Positions 7,088 to 16,095 of a stretch of 64,000 nt of DNA are shown here, one piece after another. The DNA comes from Enterovibrio qingdaonensis (GTDB taxonomy: Bacteria > Pseudomonadota > Gammaproteobacteria > Enterobacterales > Vibrionaceae), in assembly GCF_028683135.1 (NCBI RefSeq), contig NZ_JAJUBB010000006.1, forward strand, positions 208,293 to 272,292. The letters run 5' to 3'. Both the position numbers and the translations under genes were made by a program. Under the pieces are notes generated by a model. The model was not told the origin of the DNA. It searched no databases and saw only the letters and a program-made list of their open reading frames with translations. Numbering within the stretch: position 1 is the first letter of the stretch; each line of letters begins with the position of its first letter.

Positions 7088-9379
7088 ATGTATCAAGACT
7101 TCTTCAGGCTAACAGAATCACCGTTTGCGATTGTGCCAAACCCCAAGTTCTACTTTTTGAGTGAGCGGCACAAAGAAGCATTGAGCCACGTATTATCAGG
7201 CATTGAAGACGGTGGTGGTCTGGCACTTCTTACCGGAGAAGTCGGGACAGGCAAAACCACGACCATGAAAGCGTTGCGTGAAAGGCTGCCTACCCGTAGC
7301 CAAGTGGCGACGATTTTAAACCCGAGCCTTTCCGTACTTGAGTTAATGCAGACGCTGTGTGATGAGTTGTGCATTTCGTACCAGCCAGAAGATGGCTTTA
7401 AAGTGCTGAATGATGCGATAACAGAGCGGCTTTACTTCAATGATGTCGGCGGCATTCAGACGGTACTGCTTGTGGATGAAGCGCAGCATCTTATGCCTGA
7501 TGTGCTGGAGCAGTTACGCCTGCTTACGAATATCGAAACGGCTAATCGAAAGCTGCTCAAAGTTATCCTTATCGGTCAGCCTGAGCTGCAACAATTGCTA
7601 CGCCAGCCCCAACTTCGTCAGTTAGCCCAGCGTATTACGGGTCGTTACCACTTGATGCCTTTGGTCACCGAAGAAGTGCGCCAATACATTCTGCACCGAC
7701 TCAGTTGTGCGGGAAGATTAGACAAGCTGTTCGATGATGGCGCAATCAAAGTGATTGCACGTGAAACGGGCGGTGTTCCGCGTTTGATCAACCTTGTCTG
7801 CGATCAGTCGCTTAAGCTTGCTTATCGCGCTTCCAAGCAAACCGTGTCGTCAAAGACTGCGACTCAGGCGTGTAAAGAGGCACTCGAGTGGCAGGATATG
7901 GCAAAACCTCAAGCCAGCGGCGGGCGTTATTGGCCTTATTACGTTGGTGCGATTGGGGGGGCAGCCCTGCTTGCTGTCGCCATTCGTATTGGATTGAGCG
8001 ACAAAGAGCCTGAGCTTATTGTACAAACACCCACGCCTCAGCCTCAGACAGTGGTAGAGGTGATCGCACCGCCTGCACAGCCAACGGTTGCGGTTGAACC
8101 TGATACAGCGCAGCCTGCACCAACTCTCACTGTTGCTGCCCCTCAGTTGCCTGAGACAGTGTCATTCTCCTCTTTAGTCAATGCAAGTCTCAGTGCCGGC
8201 TCGGCCATGCAATCGCTTTACAAGCTTTGGGGCTTTGATGCAGATGTGCTTGCAGCAAGCTGTTCGACACAAGTGCGTGGTGATCTTGCTTGCTACAAAA
8301 GCAAGTTACCCTATGACCAATTGATTACCATTAACCGCCCGGCGGTCTTGGCCATGAATGGCCCAGAAGGGAAGAGCTGGTTTACCTTGATGACAGGGAA
8401 GGGTAACGGACAAGTTGAATTGCTGTCTGGCGATCAGCGTGTATTGGTGAGTGACACCTTCTTGAAGCAGCACTGGAGTGGTGAAGCCTTGATCCTATGG
8501 CGACCACCATTGGGTAACAGTGCGGCCATCAAATCCGGCCAACGCGGTGAGCGAGTACGTTGGTTAGATCAGCGTTTGAATCTGGTGCTGGGTAGTACGG
8601 ATCCAGTGTCGAATCGCTTTGGAGCATCGCAACGTTCGAAGGTACGTGAATTTCAACGTGCCAATGGCTTAGATGCGGACGGTATTCCAGGACCAATTAC
8701 CTTTATGGTGTTGGACTCCGTGTTAGAGATGCCCGGCCCATTGCTAGCAAACAGCATTGAGGCGACGGCGGCGGAGCGTGCACGGATTCGCCAAGGGAGC
8801 ATTGTACCTTTGCCCGACACGGATATGTTCACCTTGGCATTGAAGCCACTTCCTGCCGTAATATTTGACGATGTTGCCGAAGATATCGTCGCAGAAGATG
8901 TCGTTATAAGGCCAGAGCCAGCAGCAGAGGTTGTTACTTTGTCAGCAGGGGCAACGCCAAATACGGAGCAGGCGAAAAGTCGTTCTGAGGGATTGGAAGA
9001 ACTGACACTCGACGATTTGGACTTGTCTGTGTTGTCTCCAGAGCTGGCAATGAAAGTCGAATCTGCCATGAATGCCGATAAGTCTCGTTCGTTGGATGCA
9101 AAAATGGAGCGAGCGCAATCGGGAGCGAATGTGGTAGCGAATGTGGTAGCGATAGCCGATATTCCGTCAGACATGCTGAATCGATTACCGAAGCTGGACT
9201 TCCAAACACACATCTATGCATCAAACGAGAACTCTCGTTGGGTGAAGGTGAATGGCGTGGATGCGCGAGAAGGGGAGTTTGTTGCGGATGGGGTGCTGCT
9301 TCGGGGCATTGAACCGCAGCAAGTGGTGGTGCAGTTTGAAAATGCACTGATTGCCATCCCTGCGCTGACAACCTGGTAG
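7088..9379 (+). CDS. GspA-GspB fusion (ExeA-type AAA ATPase with GspB-like C-terminus)
   Basis: A 763-residue inner-membrane protein for assembly of the type II secretion secretin. Residues 1-260 are an ExeA-type AAA ATPase: typical start MYQDFFRLTESPFAI, Walker A GEVGTGKT at 50-57, Walker B VLLVDEAQ at 126-133. A single membrane segment lies at about 281-302, followed by a Pro/Thr-rich linker. Residues about 485-540 are a peptidoglycan-binding domain (VRWLDQRL...REFQRANGLDADGIPG). The last ~95 residues (LPKLDFQTHIYAS...WVKVNGVDAREGEFV) resemble GspB/ExeB. In Aeromonas these are two proteins (ExeA, ExeB); fusions are known from Vibrio. The rest of the T2SS is not in the window. Confidence 0.85.
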   Translation: MYQDFFRLTESPFAIVPNPKFYFLSERHKEALSHVLSGIEDGGGLALLTGEVGTGKTTTMKALRERLPTRSQVATILNPSLSVLELMQTLCDELCISYQPEDGFKVLNDAITERLYFNDVGGIQTVLLVDEAQHLMPDVLEQLRLLTNIETANRKLLKVILIGQPELQQLLRQPQLRQLAQRITGRYHLMPLVTEEVRQYILHRLSCAGRLDKLFDDGAIKVIARETGGVPRLINLVCDQSLKLAYRASKQTVSSKTATQACKEALEWQDMAKPQASGGRYWPYYVGAIGGAALLAVAIRIGLSDKEPELIVQTPTPQPQTVVEVIAPPAQPTVAVEPDTAQPAPTLTVAAPQLPETVSFSSLVNASLSAGSAMQSLYKLWGFDADVLAASCSTQVRGDLACYKSKLPYDQLITINRPAVLAMNGPEGKSWFTLMTGKGNGQVELLSGDQRVLVSDTFLKQHWSGEALILWRPPLGNSAAIKSGQRGERVRWLDQRLNLVLGSTDPVSNRFGASQRSKVREFQRANGLDADGIPGPITFMVLDSVLEMPGPLLANSIEATAAERARIRQGSIVPLPDTDMFTLALKPLPAVIFDDVAEDIVAEDVVIRPEPAAEVVTLSAGATPNTEQAKSRSEGLEELTLDDLDLSVLSPELAMKVESAMNADKSRSLDAKMERAQSGANVVANVVAIADIPSDMLNRLPKLDFQTHIYASNENSRWVKVNGVDAREGEFVADGVLLRGIEPQQVVVQFENALIAIPALTTW

Positions 9380-9423
9380 TCGATTACCAGATGACAGGTA
9401 AGAGAAAAGAGATAACAGATAAA

Positions 9424-9449
9424 AAGAAAGCCGCTATCGCGGCTTTCTT
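9424..9449. terminator. Bidirectional terminator between gspAB and ygiM
   Basis: Perfect 11-bp stem AAGAAAGCCGC/GCGGCTTTCTT with a 4-base loop, A-rich on the left and ending in T on the right; lies between two convergent genes. Confidence 0.7.
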
Positions 9450-9465
9450 ATTGCAAGCTTAACGC

Positions 9466-10080
9466 TTACGCCCAACCATTATTGCGCTTTTTACGGCGTG
9501 GAATAAGGTGCGGCAGGACCAGACCAAACAGCAGACCGCCACCGGCAACCATGCCGCCGTACATGAAGTAACGCATCAGCAGGTCATCTTTTTGAGTGTC
9601 GATACGTGCACGTAGCTCACGGATCTCAGCTTGCGCGTCGATCAGCTTCTGGTTCAATTCACTGGTGTGTGATTCCAGCTCTTTTACCTGTGCATTGCGC
9701 TGATCCAAAGACTCAATCAAACCTTTGGTTTGTGCTTCGGCATCGCCTTGCGCGCTAGACAGCGCAGTCTTCACTTGTTTCAGCTCTTCTTCCAGTGCTG
9801 GTACACGCGTTTTCAGACCTGGCTGGTTAGTCACGAATTTGGTTTCAACCCAACCTTTGCGGCCGCGCTCATCAAGGACTTGGGTATATCCAGCATTCTT
9901 GTTGCTATCTACCACTGTCACTTTTGCGCCCGCATCGACACTACCAATAATGCGGAATTGGGTGCCCGGACCTGAATGCATGTAAGTGAAAAGCTCATCA
10001 GAGATGTAATTGTCCTGCGCATTCGCAGCAGGTGCAGCAAGCACCATCAAAACAGCTAGGGCAGAAAAAAGTCGCTTCAC
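9466..10080 (-). CDS. ygiM: TIGR04211-type SH3 domain protein (YgiM)
   Basis: A 204-residue envelope protein of unknown precise function. Signal peptide at residues 1-21 (cleavage near ANA-QD), bacterial SH3 domain at about 25-85 (YISDELFTYMHSGPGTQFRIIG...GWVETKF), coiled coil at about 95-165, one C-terminal membrane helix (YGGMVAGGGLLFGLVLPHLI) and a basic tail. This is the layout of E. coli YgiM, which also lies beside cca. The SH3 domain should be periplasmic, perhaps touching peptidoglycan (inference). It follows pit in the same direction, but a terminator at 10158-10183 separates them. Confidence 0.88.
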   Translation of the reverse strand: MKRLFSALAVLMVLAAPAANAQDNYISDELFTYMHSGPGTQFRIIGSVDAGAKVTVVDSNKNAGYTQVLDERGRKGWVETKFVTNQPGLKTRVPALEEELKQVKTALSSAQGDAEAQTKGLIESLDQRNAQVKELESHTSELNQKLIDAQAEIRELRARIDTQKDDLLMRYFMYGGMVAGGGLLFGLVLPHLIPRRKKRNNGWA

Positions 10081-10157
10081 GGATTATTCCTTTGGTTGGT
10101 CGTGAGAATATTTTTTTAGGTAACAAATACTAAAAAATTTTGGGGTTCAGGTACAAC

Positions 10158-10183
10158 AAAAGGGAGGCAAAACCTCCCTTTTT
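10158..10183 (-). terminator. Terminator after pit
   Basis: Stem AAAAGGGAGG/CCTCCCTTTT with a 5-base loop and U-run on the minus-strand transcript, about 50 bp after the pit stop codon. Confidence 0.8.
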
Positions 10184-10232
10184 TGACCAAAGGCTGACAT
10201 CACTGCACGAAAACGTGACGGAAATGCCTTTC

Positions 10233-11498
10233 TTACGCCCCGAATACCGCTTTCATCACGTAGAAGAAGATGACTGCTAGCAATGCACCCGCAGGTAGCG
10301 TGACCACCCAAGAGGCCACAATGTTACGCACCACACCAAGGTTAAGTGCGCCGATACCACGAGCAAAACCTACACCCAGAACCGCACCAACAAGCGTTTG
10401 TGTGGTTGAGATTGGCAGGCCAGTACCTGATGCCAGTACAACGGTAGAAGCGGTCGCCAACTGCGCAGCAAAACCACGGCTAGGTGTTAGCTCGGTAATA
10501 CCGGTACCAACGGTAGCCATTACTTTGTGACCCAGTGTCGCCAGACCAACAACGATACCGATACCACCCAGTGGCAAGATCCACCAAGCAATGGTGCTCT
10601 TCTCTGCAACGGCACCCATGTGCTCAACGGTTGAAACAATCGCTGACAATGGACCAATCGCATTCGCAACGTCGTTAGAGCCGTGTGCAAATGCCATCGC
10701 ACAGGCGGTGACAACCATCAGCAAGCTGAATACACGCTCAACACCTTGGTAGCCGTTTTCACTGGCAGTATCGTCTTTGTACTTGCGGCTGATATAGACA
10801 TAACCGAATGCCATAACCAGAGCAGAAATAACGACAGATACCATGAATGCTTCACCTGTTGTCAGGTGTAGGCCCACGTGTTTCAAGCCCTTCTTAATGG
10901 TTACCATCGCGATAATCATTGCAGTTAGGAACATGTAAACAGGGACAAAACGTTTGGCGTTAACCAATGGCTTGTCGGTATCAAAGATGAGTCGCTGGGC
11001 ACTCACGAAGATAACGTAGGCGAAAATACCTGAAATCAAAGGCGTGACAATCCAACTACCCACGATGCCCTGAACAGAGCTCCAGTCAACCGCTTCAGTA
11101 CCGACGGATACACAAGCAAAACCGATGATCGCACCGATGATGGAGTGCGTGGTAGATACCGGCCAACCCATGAAAGAGGCCAACAATAACCATGAACCCG
11201 CAGCCAGCAGTGCTGACATCATGCCGTAGACCAGAATTTCTGGTTGATGGGCATAGAGTGACGTTTCAATCACACCTTTTCGAATGGTGTCTGTCACTTC
11301 ACCGCCGGCCAAATAGGCACCGGCAAATTCAAAAATCATCGCAATGATGATTGCTTGTTTAACGGTCAGGGCTTTTGACCCTACGGACGTGCCCATCGCA
11401 TTGGCAACGTCATTTGCGCCAATACCAATAGCCATCATGAAACCAAAAGCAGCCGCCACCAGAATAATAATGGTGCCGTAATTCGCTAGGATTTCCAT
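10233..11498 (-). CDS. Inorganic phosphate transporter, PiT family
   Basis: A 421-residue polytopic membrane protein of the low-affinity, cation-coupled PiT phosphate transporters. The internal duplication typical of the family is plain: GANDVANAMGTSVGSKALT near residue 27 and HGSNDVANAIGPLSAI near residue 270, plus GWPVSTTHSIIGAIIG and GLPISTTQTLVGAVLG in the two halves. It lies 58 bp downstream of the DUF47/PhoU-like gene, a pair that is very often co-transcribed; the partner is thought to modulate transport. Confidence 0.94.
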   Translation of the reverse strand: MEILANYGTIIILVAAAFGFMMAIGIGANDVANAMGTSVGSKALTVKQAIIIAMIFEFAGAYLAGGEVTDTIRKGVIETSLYAHQPEILVYGMMSALLAAGSWLLLASFMGWPVSTTHSIIGAIIGFACVSVGTEAVDWSSVQGIVGSWIVTPLISGIFAYVIFVSAQRLIFDTDKPLVNAKRFVPVYMFLTAMIIAMVTIKKGLKHVGLHLTTGEAFMVSVVISALVMAFGYVYISRKYKDDTASENGYQGVERVFSLLMVVTACAMAFAHGSNDVANAIGPLSAIVSTVEHMGAVAEKSTIAWWILPLGGIGIVVGLATLGHKVMATVGTGITELTPSRGFAAQLATASTVVLASGTGLPISTTQTLVGAVLGVGFARGIGALNLGVVRNIVASWVVTLPAGALLAVIFFYVMKAVFGA

Positions 11499-11556
11499 TG
11501 TGTTACCTTGTTTGTTTTGTTAGAGCCGTAGCACATTAATTATTCGTGCTTAAACA

Positions 11557-12237
11557 CTAAGAACGAGACAGCATTAGTTCTAGTCGAGAACCAACACGTT
11601 GTGCCTGATCAGCGATTGCGCCGACCCATTCCAGGATTTTGTACAGGAACATCACATCGACCGGACTGTATTGGTCTTCGATAGACATGAGTTTCTGACG
11701 CAATTGGATTTGCATTGAATCAGTATCGTCTTCAATGGTATCCAGCTGGTGGATCATTTCTTCAACCAGCGTGACTTCTCGTCCTTTAAAGCCAGTTTCT
11801 AACAGTTCATCCAATTCACTGATGACACGTCGTGCTTGATCAGCAGCATCAAGGCAACGCAGCACATAGGCAACGAAATCGACGTATAGGAGGGCGGGAA
11901 CTTGGAGTTTGCGGCCAATGACGCGGCCAGCAATGTCTTTTGCCAGGTTGGCAAGTTTGTCTTGTTGTGTGAGGAGGTCGAGCATGTCAGTGCGATCGAC
12001 TGGAAGGAAGAGACCGCGTGGGAGTTTGAGGCGAATTTCGCGTTTCAGCGTATCCGCTTCTTTCTCTAGCGTTGAGATCTCATGGCGCAATTCTTCCGCA
12101 CGCTCCCAATCCCCTTTTTCACAAGCTTCGAAGAAGGGAACCAACAGCGCGCAACAGTCGTTTACGCGACTCACATGTCTTTGCAAAGGTTTTAGAGGGC
12201 TCTTTGCAAATAGCCCAACAATTGTATTTACTGGCAT
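11557..12237 (-). CDS. DUF47 / TIGR00153 PhoU-like protein
   Basis: 226 residues, all-helical PhoU-like fold, beginning MPVNTIVGLFAKSPLKPLQRH, with the family's acidic segments (CEKGDWERAEELRHEISTLE) and the conserved end LEWVGAIADQAQRVGSRLELMLSRS. Family members accompany PiT transporters and are thought to regulate phosphate uptake, probably through metal-bound acidic clusters. It is the first gene of a two-gene operon with the transporter. No Pho box was obvious upstream (12238-12418). Confidence 0.92.
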   Translation of the reverse strand: MPVNTIVGLFAKSPLKPLQRHVSRVNDCCALLVPFFEACEKGDWERAEELRHEISTLEKEADTLKREIRLKLPRGLFLPVDRTDMLDLLTQQDKLANLAKDIAGRVIGRKLQVPALLYVDFVAYVLRCLDAADQARRVISELDELLETGFKGREVTLVEEMIHQLDTIEDDTDSMQIQLRQKLMSIEDQYSPVDVMFLYKILEWVGAIADQAQRVGSRLELMLSRS

Positions 12238-12418
12238 AGCCGTATCTACCTGAAAAGCCGTCCCCCGAAGAGTAGGCTAAATTTTACACGATGGTGTACA
12301 AGCGGCGAATGTTAACGCAATCACATTTGCAATGATACCGTTTCAGATCAATGAAAGACGCTTGCTCGTCTAAGCAATTCCCCATATCCTTGTCGTGCTA
12401 TTGATTATGGGCCCCTTT

Positions 12419-13954
12419 ATGGAAACTGAGATAGAGTTAAAATTTTTTGTCTCTTCAGATTTTTCACGCCAAATTCGAGACAAAATCACTGATCTGAAAG
12501 TATTGCAACAACGCCAAAAGCAGTTGGGCAATATCTACTACGACACCTCGGACTTTCTTTTACGTCAGTATGATATCGGTCTTCGTGTGAGACGTTACGA
12601 TGACGTTTATGTTCAAACATTGAAGACAGCCGGGCGCGTGGTGGCAGGTCTTCATCAGCGACCTGAGTACAATGCCGAGCTTGACTCTCCCGTTCCTGAT
12701 CTTTCACTCATCCCGGCCGATGCATGGCCTGCAGGATTAGATGTTGATGCATTAAGCACTCAGCTTAATCCTTTGTTCTCTACAGATTTTGAACGTCAAC
12801 AATGGCTGCTTGCGATGCCGGATAGTAGTCAGGTTGAGCTGGCGTTTGACAGTGGTGAAGTGACCACTGAAGCCGGTGGATACGACCCGATTTGCGAAGT
12901 TGAAATAGAACTGAAGTCGGGACAGACCGATGCGCTGTTTGTGCTGGCACGTGAGCTGGCAGAAAATGGTGGGCTGCGTTTGGGTAACCTCAGCAAAGCT
13001 GCACGAGGCTATCGTTTGTCGACGGATTATCAGGGGGATGCGGTTAAAGCGTTAAGCATCGCCCCTATCGCTAGTCAATTGTCTGCAGAGCAGACGTTTG
13101 TGAAGGTGTTGGAGCATGCGCTTGAGCACTGGCACTACCACGAGCAGATTTACGTTGAGCGTCCTGAACAGGAAGCCATTTTCGAAATTTGTAATGCTGT
13201 TGCACTGATCCGCCAAGCCTTGTCACTCTACGGTGGGTTGATCCCACGTCGCGCCAGTGCGCTACTGCGCCAAGAGTTGCAGTGGCTGGAAGGTGAACTG
13301 AGCTGGATCTACGAGTCTCGATCTATCGAACGTCTCTGTGAAGACAAAGGGTATTTCTTGCGTAAGCTCAATGCGCAGAAGTTACTTCGTCAAAAACTGG
13401 AAGCACGTTATGACGCGTTGCCAGAGCGCAGTGAAGTGTTGGAACTGCTGCACTCTTCGCGTTACTGCAATCTGCTGCTTGATCTGAGTCGTTGGATCCT
13501 GACGCGCGGTTGGCAGCCATTCTTGGATGATAAATCCCGTGAAAAACTGGCAGAGCCAATTCGTACCTTTGCGAACCGTTCGCTGGCACAATCGTGGGAA
13601 GAACTGTTAAGTGTGTTTGCGTTGAGCAATGAGCTGGATCGTTTCGGTTATCTGGATCAATTGCCGCGTCTAACACGAAACCTGCTTTCGGGTTGCTGTG
13701 TCGCATCCTTGTATGATGTTGAAGAGCGGGAAACATTCCGTCTTCCTTGGTTAGATCTGCTGCAGGGTATCGAAGACTTTATCTTACTTGAGCCAGTTCG
13801 CGCCCTCGTCGATGATGAAGATATCGATGAAGAAGATCGCGCGCAGATCGAAAAGTGGCTGCGTCGAAAGGAAGAGTCTTTGCTCCATGCCATGATGCAA
13901 AGTCGTCAGATAGGGGTGGGGCTCGATCCTTACTGGGATATCTACTACGAATAA
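12419..13954 (+). CDS. ygiF: Inorganic triphosphatase, CYTH-CHAD domains
   Basis: 511 residues from the ATG at 12419 (METEIELKFFV, the CYTH ExExK motif). In-frame ATGs at 12395 and 12407 exist, but homologues begin right at the motif. N-terminal CYTH domain (1-~200) with LKTAGRVVAGLHQRPEYN and CEVEIELKSG; C-terminal helical CHAD domain with conserved His/Arg positions. E. coli YgiF hydrolyses tripolyphosphate; CHAD domains bind polyphosphate. It stands next to glnE as in E. coli, separated here by a chemotaxis receptor gene. Its neighbourhood to PiT/DUF47 may reflect phosphate metabolism, though the order is simply conserved. Confidence 0.93.
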   Translation: METEIELKFFVSSDFSRQIRDKITDLKVLQQRQKQLGNIYYDTSDFLLRQYDIGLRVRRYDDVYVQTLKTAGRVVAGLHQRPEYNAELDSPVPDLSLIPADAWPAGLDVDALSTQLNPLFSTDFERQQWLLAMPDSSQVELAFDSGEVTTEAGGYDPICEVEIELKSGQTDALFVLARELAENGGLRLGNLSKAARGYRLSTDYQGDAVKALSIAPIASQLSAEQTFVKVLEHALEHWHYHEQIYVERPEQEAIFEICNAVALIRQALSLYGGLIPRRASALLRQELQWLEGELSWIYESRSIERLCEDKGYFLRKLNAQKLLRQKLEARYDALPERSEVLELLHSSRYCNLLLDLSRWILTRGWQPFLDDKSREKLAEPIRTFANRSLAQSWEELLSVFALSNELDRFGYLDQLPRLTRNLLSGCCVASLYDVEERETFRLPWLDLLQGIEDFILLEPVRALVDDEDIDEEDRAQIEKWLRRKEESLLHAMMQSRQIGVGLDPYWDIYYE

Positions 13955-13967
13955 CGTTCCGAATTCT

Positions 13968-13993
13968 AAAAAGCACCGCAAGGTGCTTTTTTT
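13968..13993 (+). terminator. Terminator after ygiF
   Basis: 10-bp stem AAAAAGCACC/GGTGCTTTTT with a GCAA tetraloop and T-run, 14 bp after the stop codon. Confidence 0.85.
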
Positions 13994-14301
13994 ATCTCTT
14001 CGTTTTACTGCGTTCTTTTCTCTTCCCCTTATCTCTTCACCTTCCTCATTCCGACTGTCTATTTGCGTCGACACTTTTTTATCGATTAGTGATTGTGATA
14101 ACAATTATTAAAAAAAGGCGCAATGCTAGCAGCATAAAACCCATACAAACGTCGATTTCTTTTACAGCGAATGAGATATAAATAAGGCAATTTCTAATAG
14201 TCGAGAATGACGGAGTTATCCTCGACGCGTGAAAGATAAATAACAACGCATCCGCACATCCGATCTGACTCTCACTTTTGGCGTTATTCGCGAGTACCTG
14301 T
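13994..14301. other. Intergenic region upstream of the chemotaxis receptor
   Basis: AT-rich, no credible coding sequence on either strand and no repeat recognised. A sigma-28-type promoter begins at its right end (14302). Nothing else supportable seen. Confidence 0.5.
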
Positions 14302-14328
14302 TCAAATTTTGGGTCGATTTGCCGATAC
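14302..14328 (+). promoter_or_regulatory. Sigma-28 (FliA)-type promoter for the MCP gene
   Basis: TCAAATTT (14302-14309), exactly 11 bp, then GCCGATAC (14321-14328). The FliA consensus is TAAAGTTT-N11-GCCGATAA; match is 6/8 and 7/8 with exact spacing. It lies 76 bp upstream of a methyl-accepting chemotaxis gene, the kind of gene FliA controls. Confidence 0.75.
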
Positions 14329-14404
14329 GTAAATGTACATCTTTATTGCTTGCGTACCCGGCGTTTAGGCGGGAGTTGTACCAATATCATGGAGATTATC
14401 AAGA

Positions 14405-16003
14405 ATGTCACAGATGATATTCAAGCCTTGGGAAAAGGCTATCTGCAACATCAAACTGGTACCGAAACTTGTTTTGCTGATGGTGTTTAGCACCCTCCTG
14501 CTCAGTGCGAAACAACTGTGGGATGCCAATACCTTCCGTGATTCAGTGACCCAAGTGACTGAATCCAACAGCCGCAGTCTCGCGATTCGCAGTGCTGAAT
14601 TAAGCCTAACATTACTCGCGCAGCCAGAAGGCCAAGCTCTTCTATCGCAGGTTCTTAACGCAGAAAATGCCACCAGTGCAGACGATGACTATGTGTTTGT
14701 CGTTAACACAGTCAGTGGTGATGTGTTGGGGCATCCGCGTATCACATCGTTTGATGAACTTAGCTTGCCATTGGAAAATGGTAAGGTGCTGTCTGACCAA
14801 CTTCGCAGCGAGCGAGGGGAGTTTATCTACCACCTTCAGTCAGAAGATCGTCACGGTATTGTGGTGCCTGTCGCTGGCACGGATTGGGTAAGTATTGCAT
14901 CACAGCCGGATTCGGCAGCAAGCCATTACTATCAAGCGTATCTCAAGCAGGTCATTTGGCAGACGTTGGTTATGATCGCGGCCTTTATGGTGATCCTGCT
15001 AGGGGCATCTAGCATGATGCTGCGTCAGATCAATTGCTTGATTGATGGAATTCGCAATATGGCTGGCAAGAACCTGAGTGTGCCAATTTTGATGGATTGC
15101 CGTGATGAGTTTGGTGAAATCGCCTCTGAGCTTGAGAAAACACGTGTTCAGTTGGTGGGTGTGATCAAGGCGCAGCGCAGTTCTTCGGAAGAGCTTTCAG
15201 AGATTGCTGAGGTGATGACGATCAGCATGGATGAAACGCGCGAGTCTGCGAAAGAGCAGTTCGACGAGATTGACCATCTGGCGTCAGCCATGAGTGAGAT
15301 GTCATCGACAGTACAAGAAGTGGCAGGCCATGCGCGCGCGGCTTCGCAAGCGACGGAAAGCTCTCGTACTCAAGCGATAGCGGGTCAACAGTACGTGGCT
15401 AACACCATTGGTACGATCAACAAACTGTCTCAGGATATTCGCGATTCGGCGGGTGTGGTCAATCAAGTTGAAGAGCGCGTGGATAAGATAAGTTCTGTGG
15501 TGGTGACGATCCAAGGGATCTCTGAGCAAACCAACTTGCTAGCATTGAATGCCGCCATTGAGGCTGCGCGTGCAGGTGAAGCGGGGCGGGGTTTTGCTGT
15601 GGTTGCAGATGAAGTCCGCAATCTGGCACAAAACACCCAAAAAGCGACAGTGGAAATTCAGGACATGATCACCCAGCTTCAGTCTTCTGCGCAGCAAGCG
15701 GTTGGCTTAATGGAGCAAAGCGTCATTGAAGCGGTAGAAAGTGTCGAGTCGGTCAGCAAGGCTGGTGATGAGCTGAACCTGATTGTCGAGCAGATTGATC
15801 AAATCAACGACATGAACTTCCACATTGCCTCGGCGGCTGAACAACAAGCGTCTGTGGCGGATGAGATGAATGCCAATCTCACCAATGTGCGCGAGATTGT
15901 TCAGGCTTCGGTCATGGTGGTCACTGAGCTTGCTGAGACATCTGGCAGCATGCAAAACAACGCTGCGGAGCTTGATCTGAAAATTAAAGAGTTTGCAGTT
16001 TAA
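14405..16003 (+). CDS. Methyl-accepting chemotaxis protein
   Basis: 532 residues. Transmembrane helix 1 at about 19-36, a short periplasmic sensor (37-~182) of no recognised type, helix 2 at about 183-205, a HAMP linker (QINCLIDGIRNMAGKNLSVP...EFGEIASELE), then the long cytoplasmic coiled coil whose hairpin tip reads EQTNLLALNAAIEAARAGEAGRGFAVVADEVRNLA. Methylation helices flank the tip. There is no C-terminal CheR-binding pentapeptide. It is inserted between ygiF and glnE, which are adjacent in E. coli. SD GGAG at 14391; FliA-type promoter upstream. Ligand unknown. Confidence 0.95.
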   Translation: MSQMIFKPWEKAICNIKLVPKLVLLMVFSTLLLSAKQLWDANTFRDSVTQVTESNSRSLAIRSAELSLTLLAQPEGQALLSQVLNAENATSADDDYVFVVNTVSGDVLGHPRITSFDELSLPLENGKVLSDQLRSERGEFIYHLQSEDRHGIVVPVAGTDWVSIASQPDSAASHYYQAYLKQVIWQTLVMIAAFMVILLGASSMMLRQINCLIDGIRNMAGKNLSVPILMDCRDEFGEIASELEKTRVQLVGVIKAQRSSSEELSEIAEVMTISMDETRESAKEQFDEIDHLASAMSEMSSTVQEVAGHARAASQATESSRTQAIAGQQYVANTIGTINKLSQDIRDSAGVVNQVEERVDKISSVVVTIQGISEQTNLLALNAAIEAARAGEAGRGFAVVADEVRNLAQNTQKATVEIQDMITQLQSSAQQAVGLMEQSVIEAVESVESVSKAGDELNLIVEQIDQINDMNFHIASAAEQQASVADEMNANLTNVREIVQASVMVVTELAETSGSMQNNAAELDLKIKEFAV

Positions 16004-16022
16004 CAGCGACACTTCAGTCAAG

Positions 16023-16048
16023 AAGCCCACCGCATGCGTGGGCTTTTT
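16023..16048 (+). terminator. Terminator after the MCP gene
   Basis: Stem AAGCCCAC/GTGGGCTT with a 7-base interior (self-complementary GCATGC) and a run of seven T. Confidence 0.85.
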
Positions 16049-16095
16049 TTATGTTATTTTAATCCACTAAGCAAAGGTAATAGGGAACGGAGTAC

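Noticed and set aside
12238..12418. Pho box upstream of the DUF47-pit operon
   Set aside because: No pair of CTGTCAT-like direct repeats with 11-bp period could be found on either strand.
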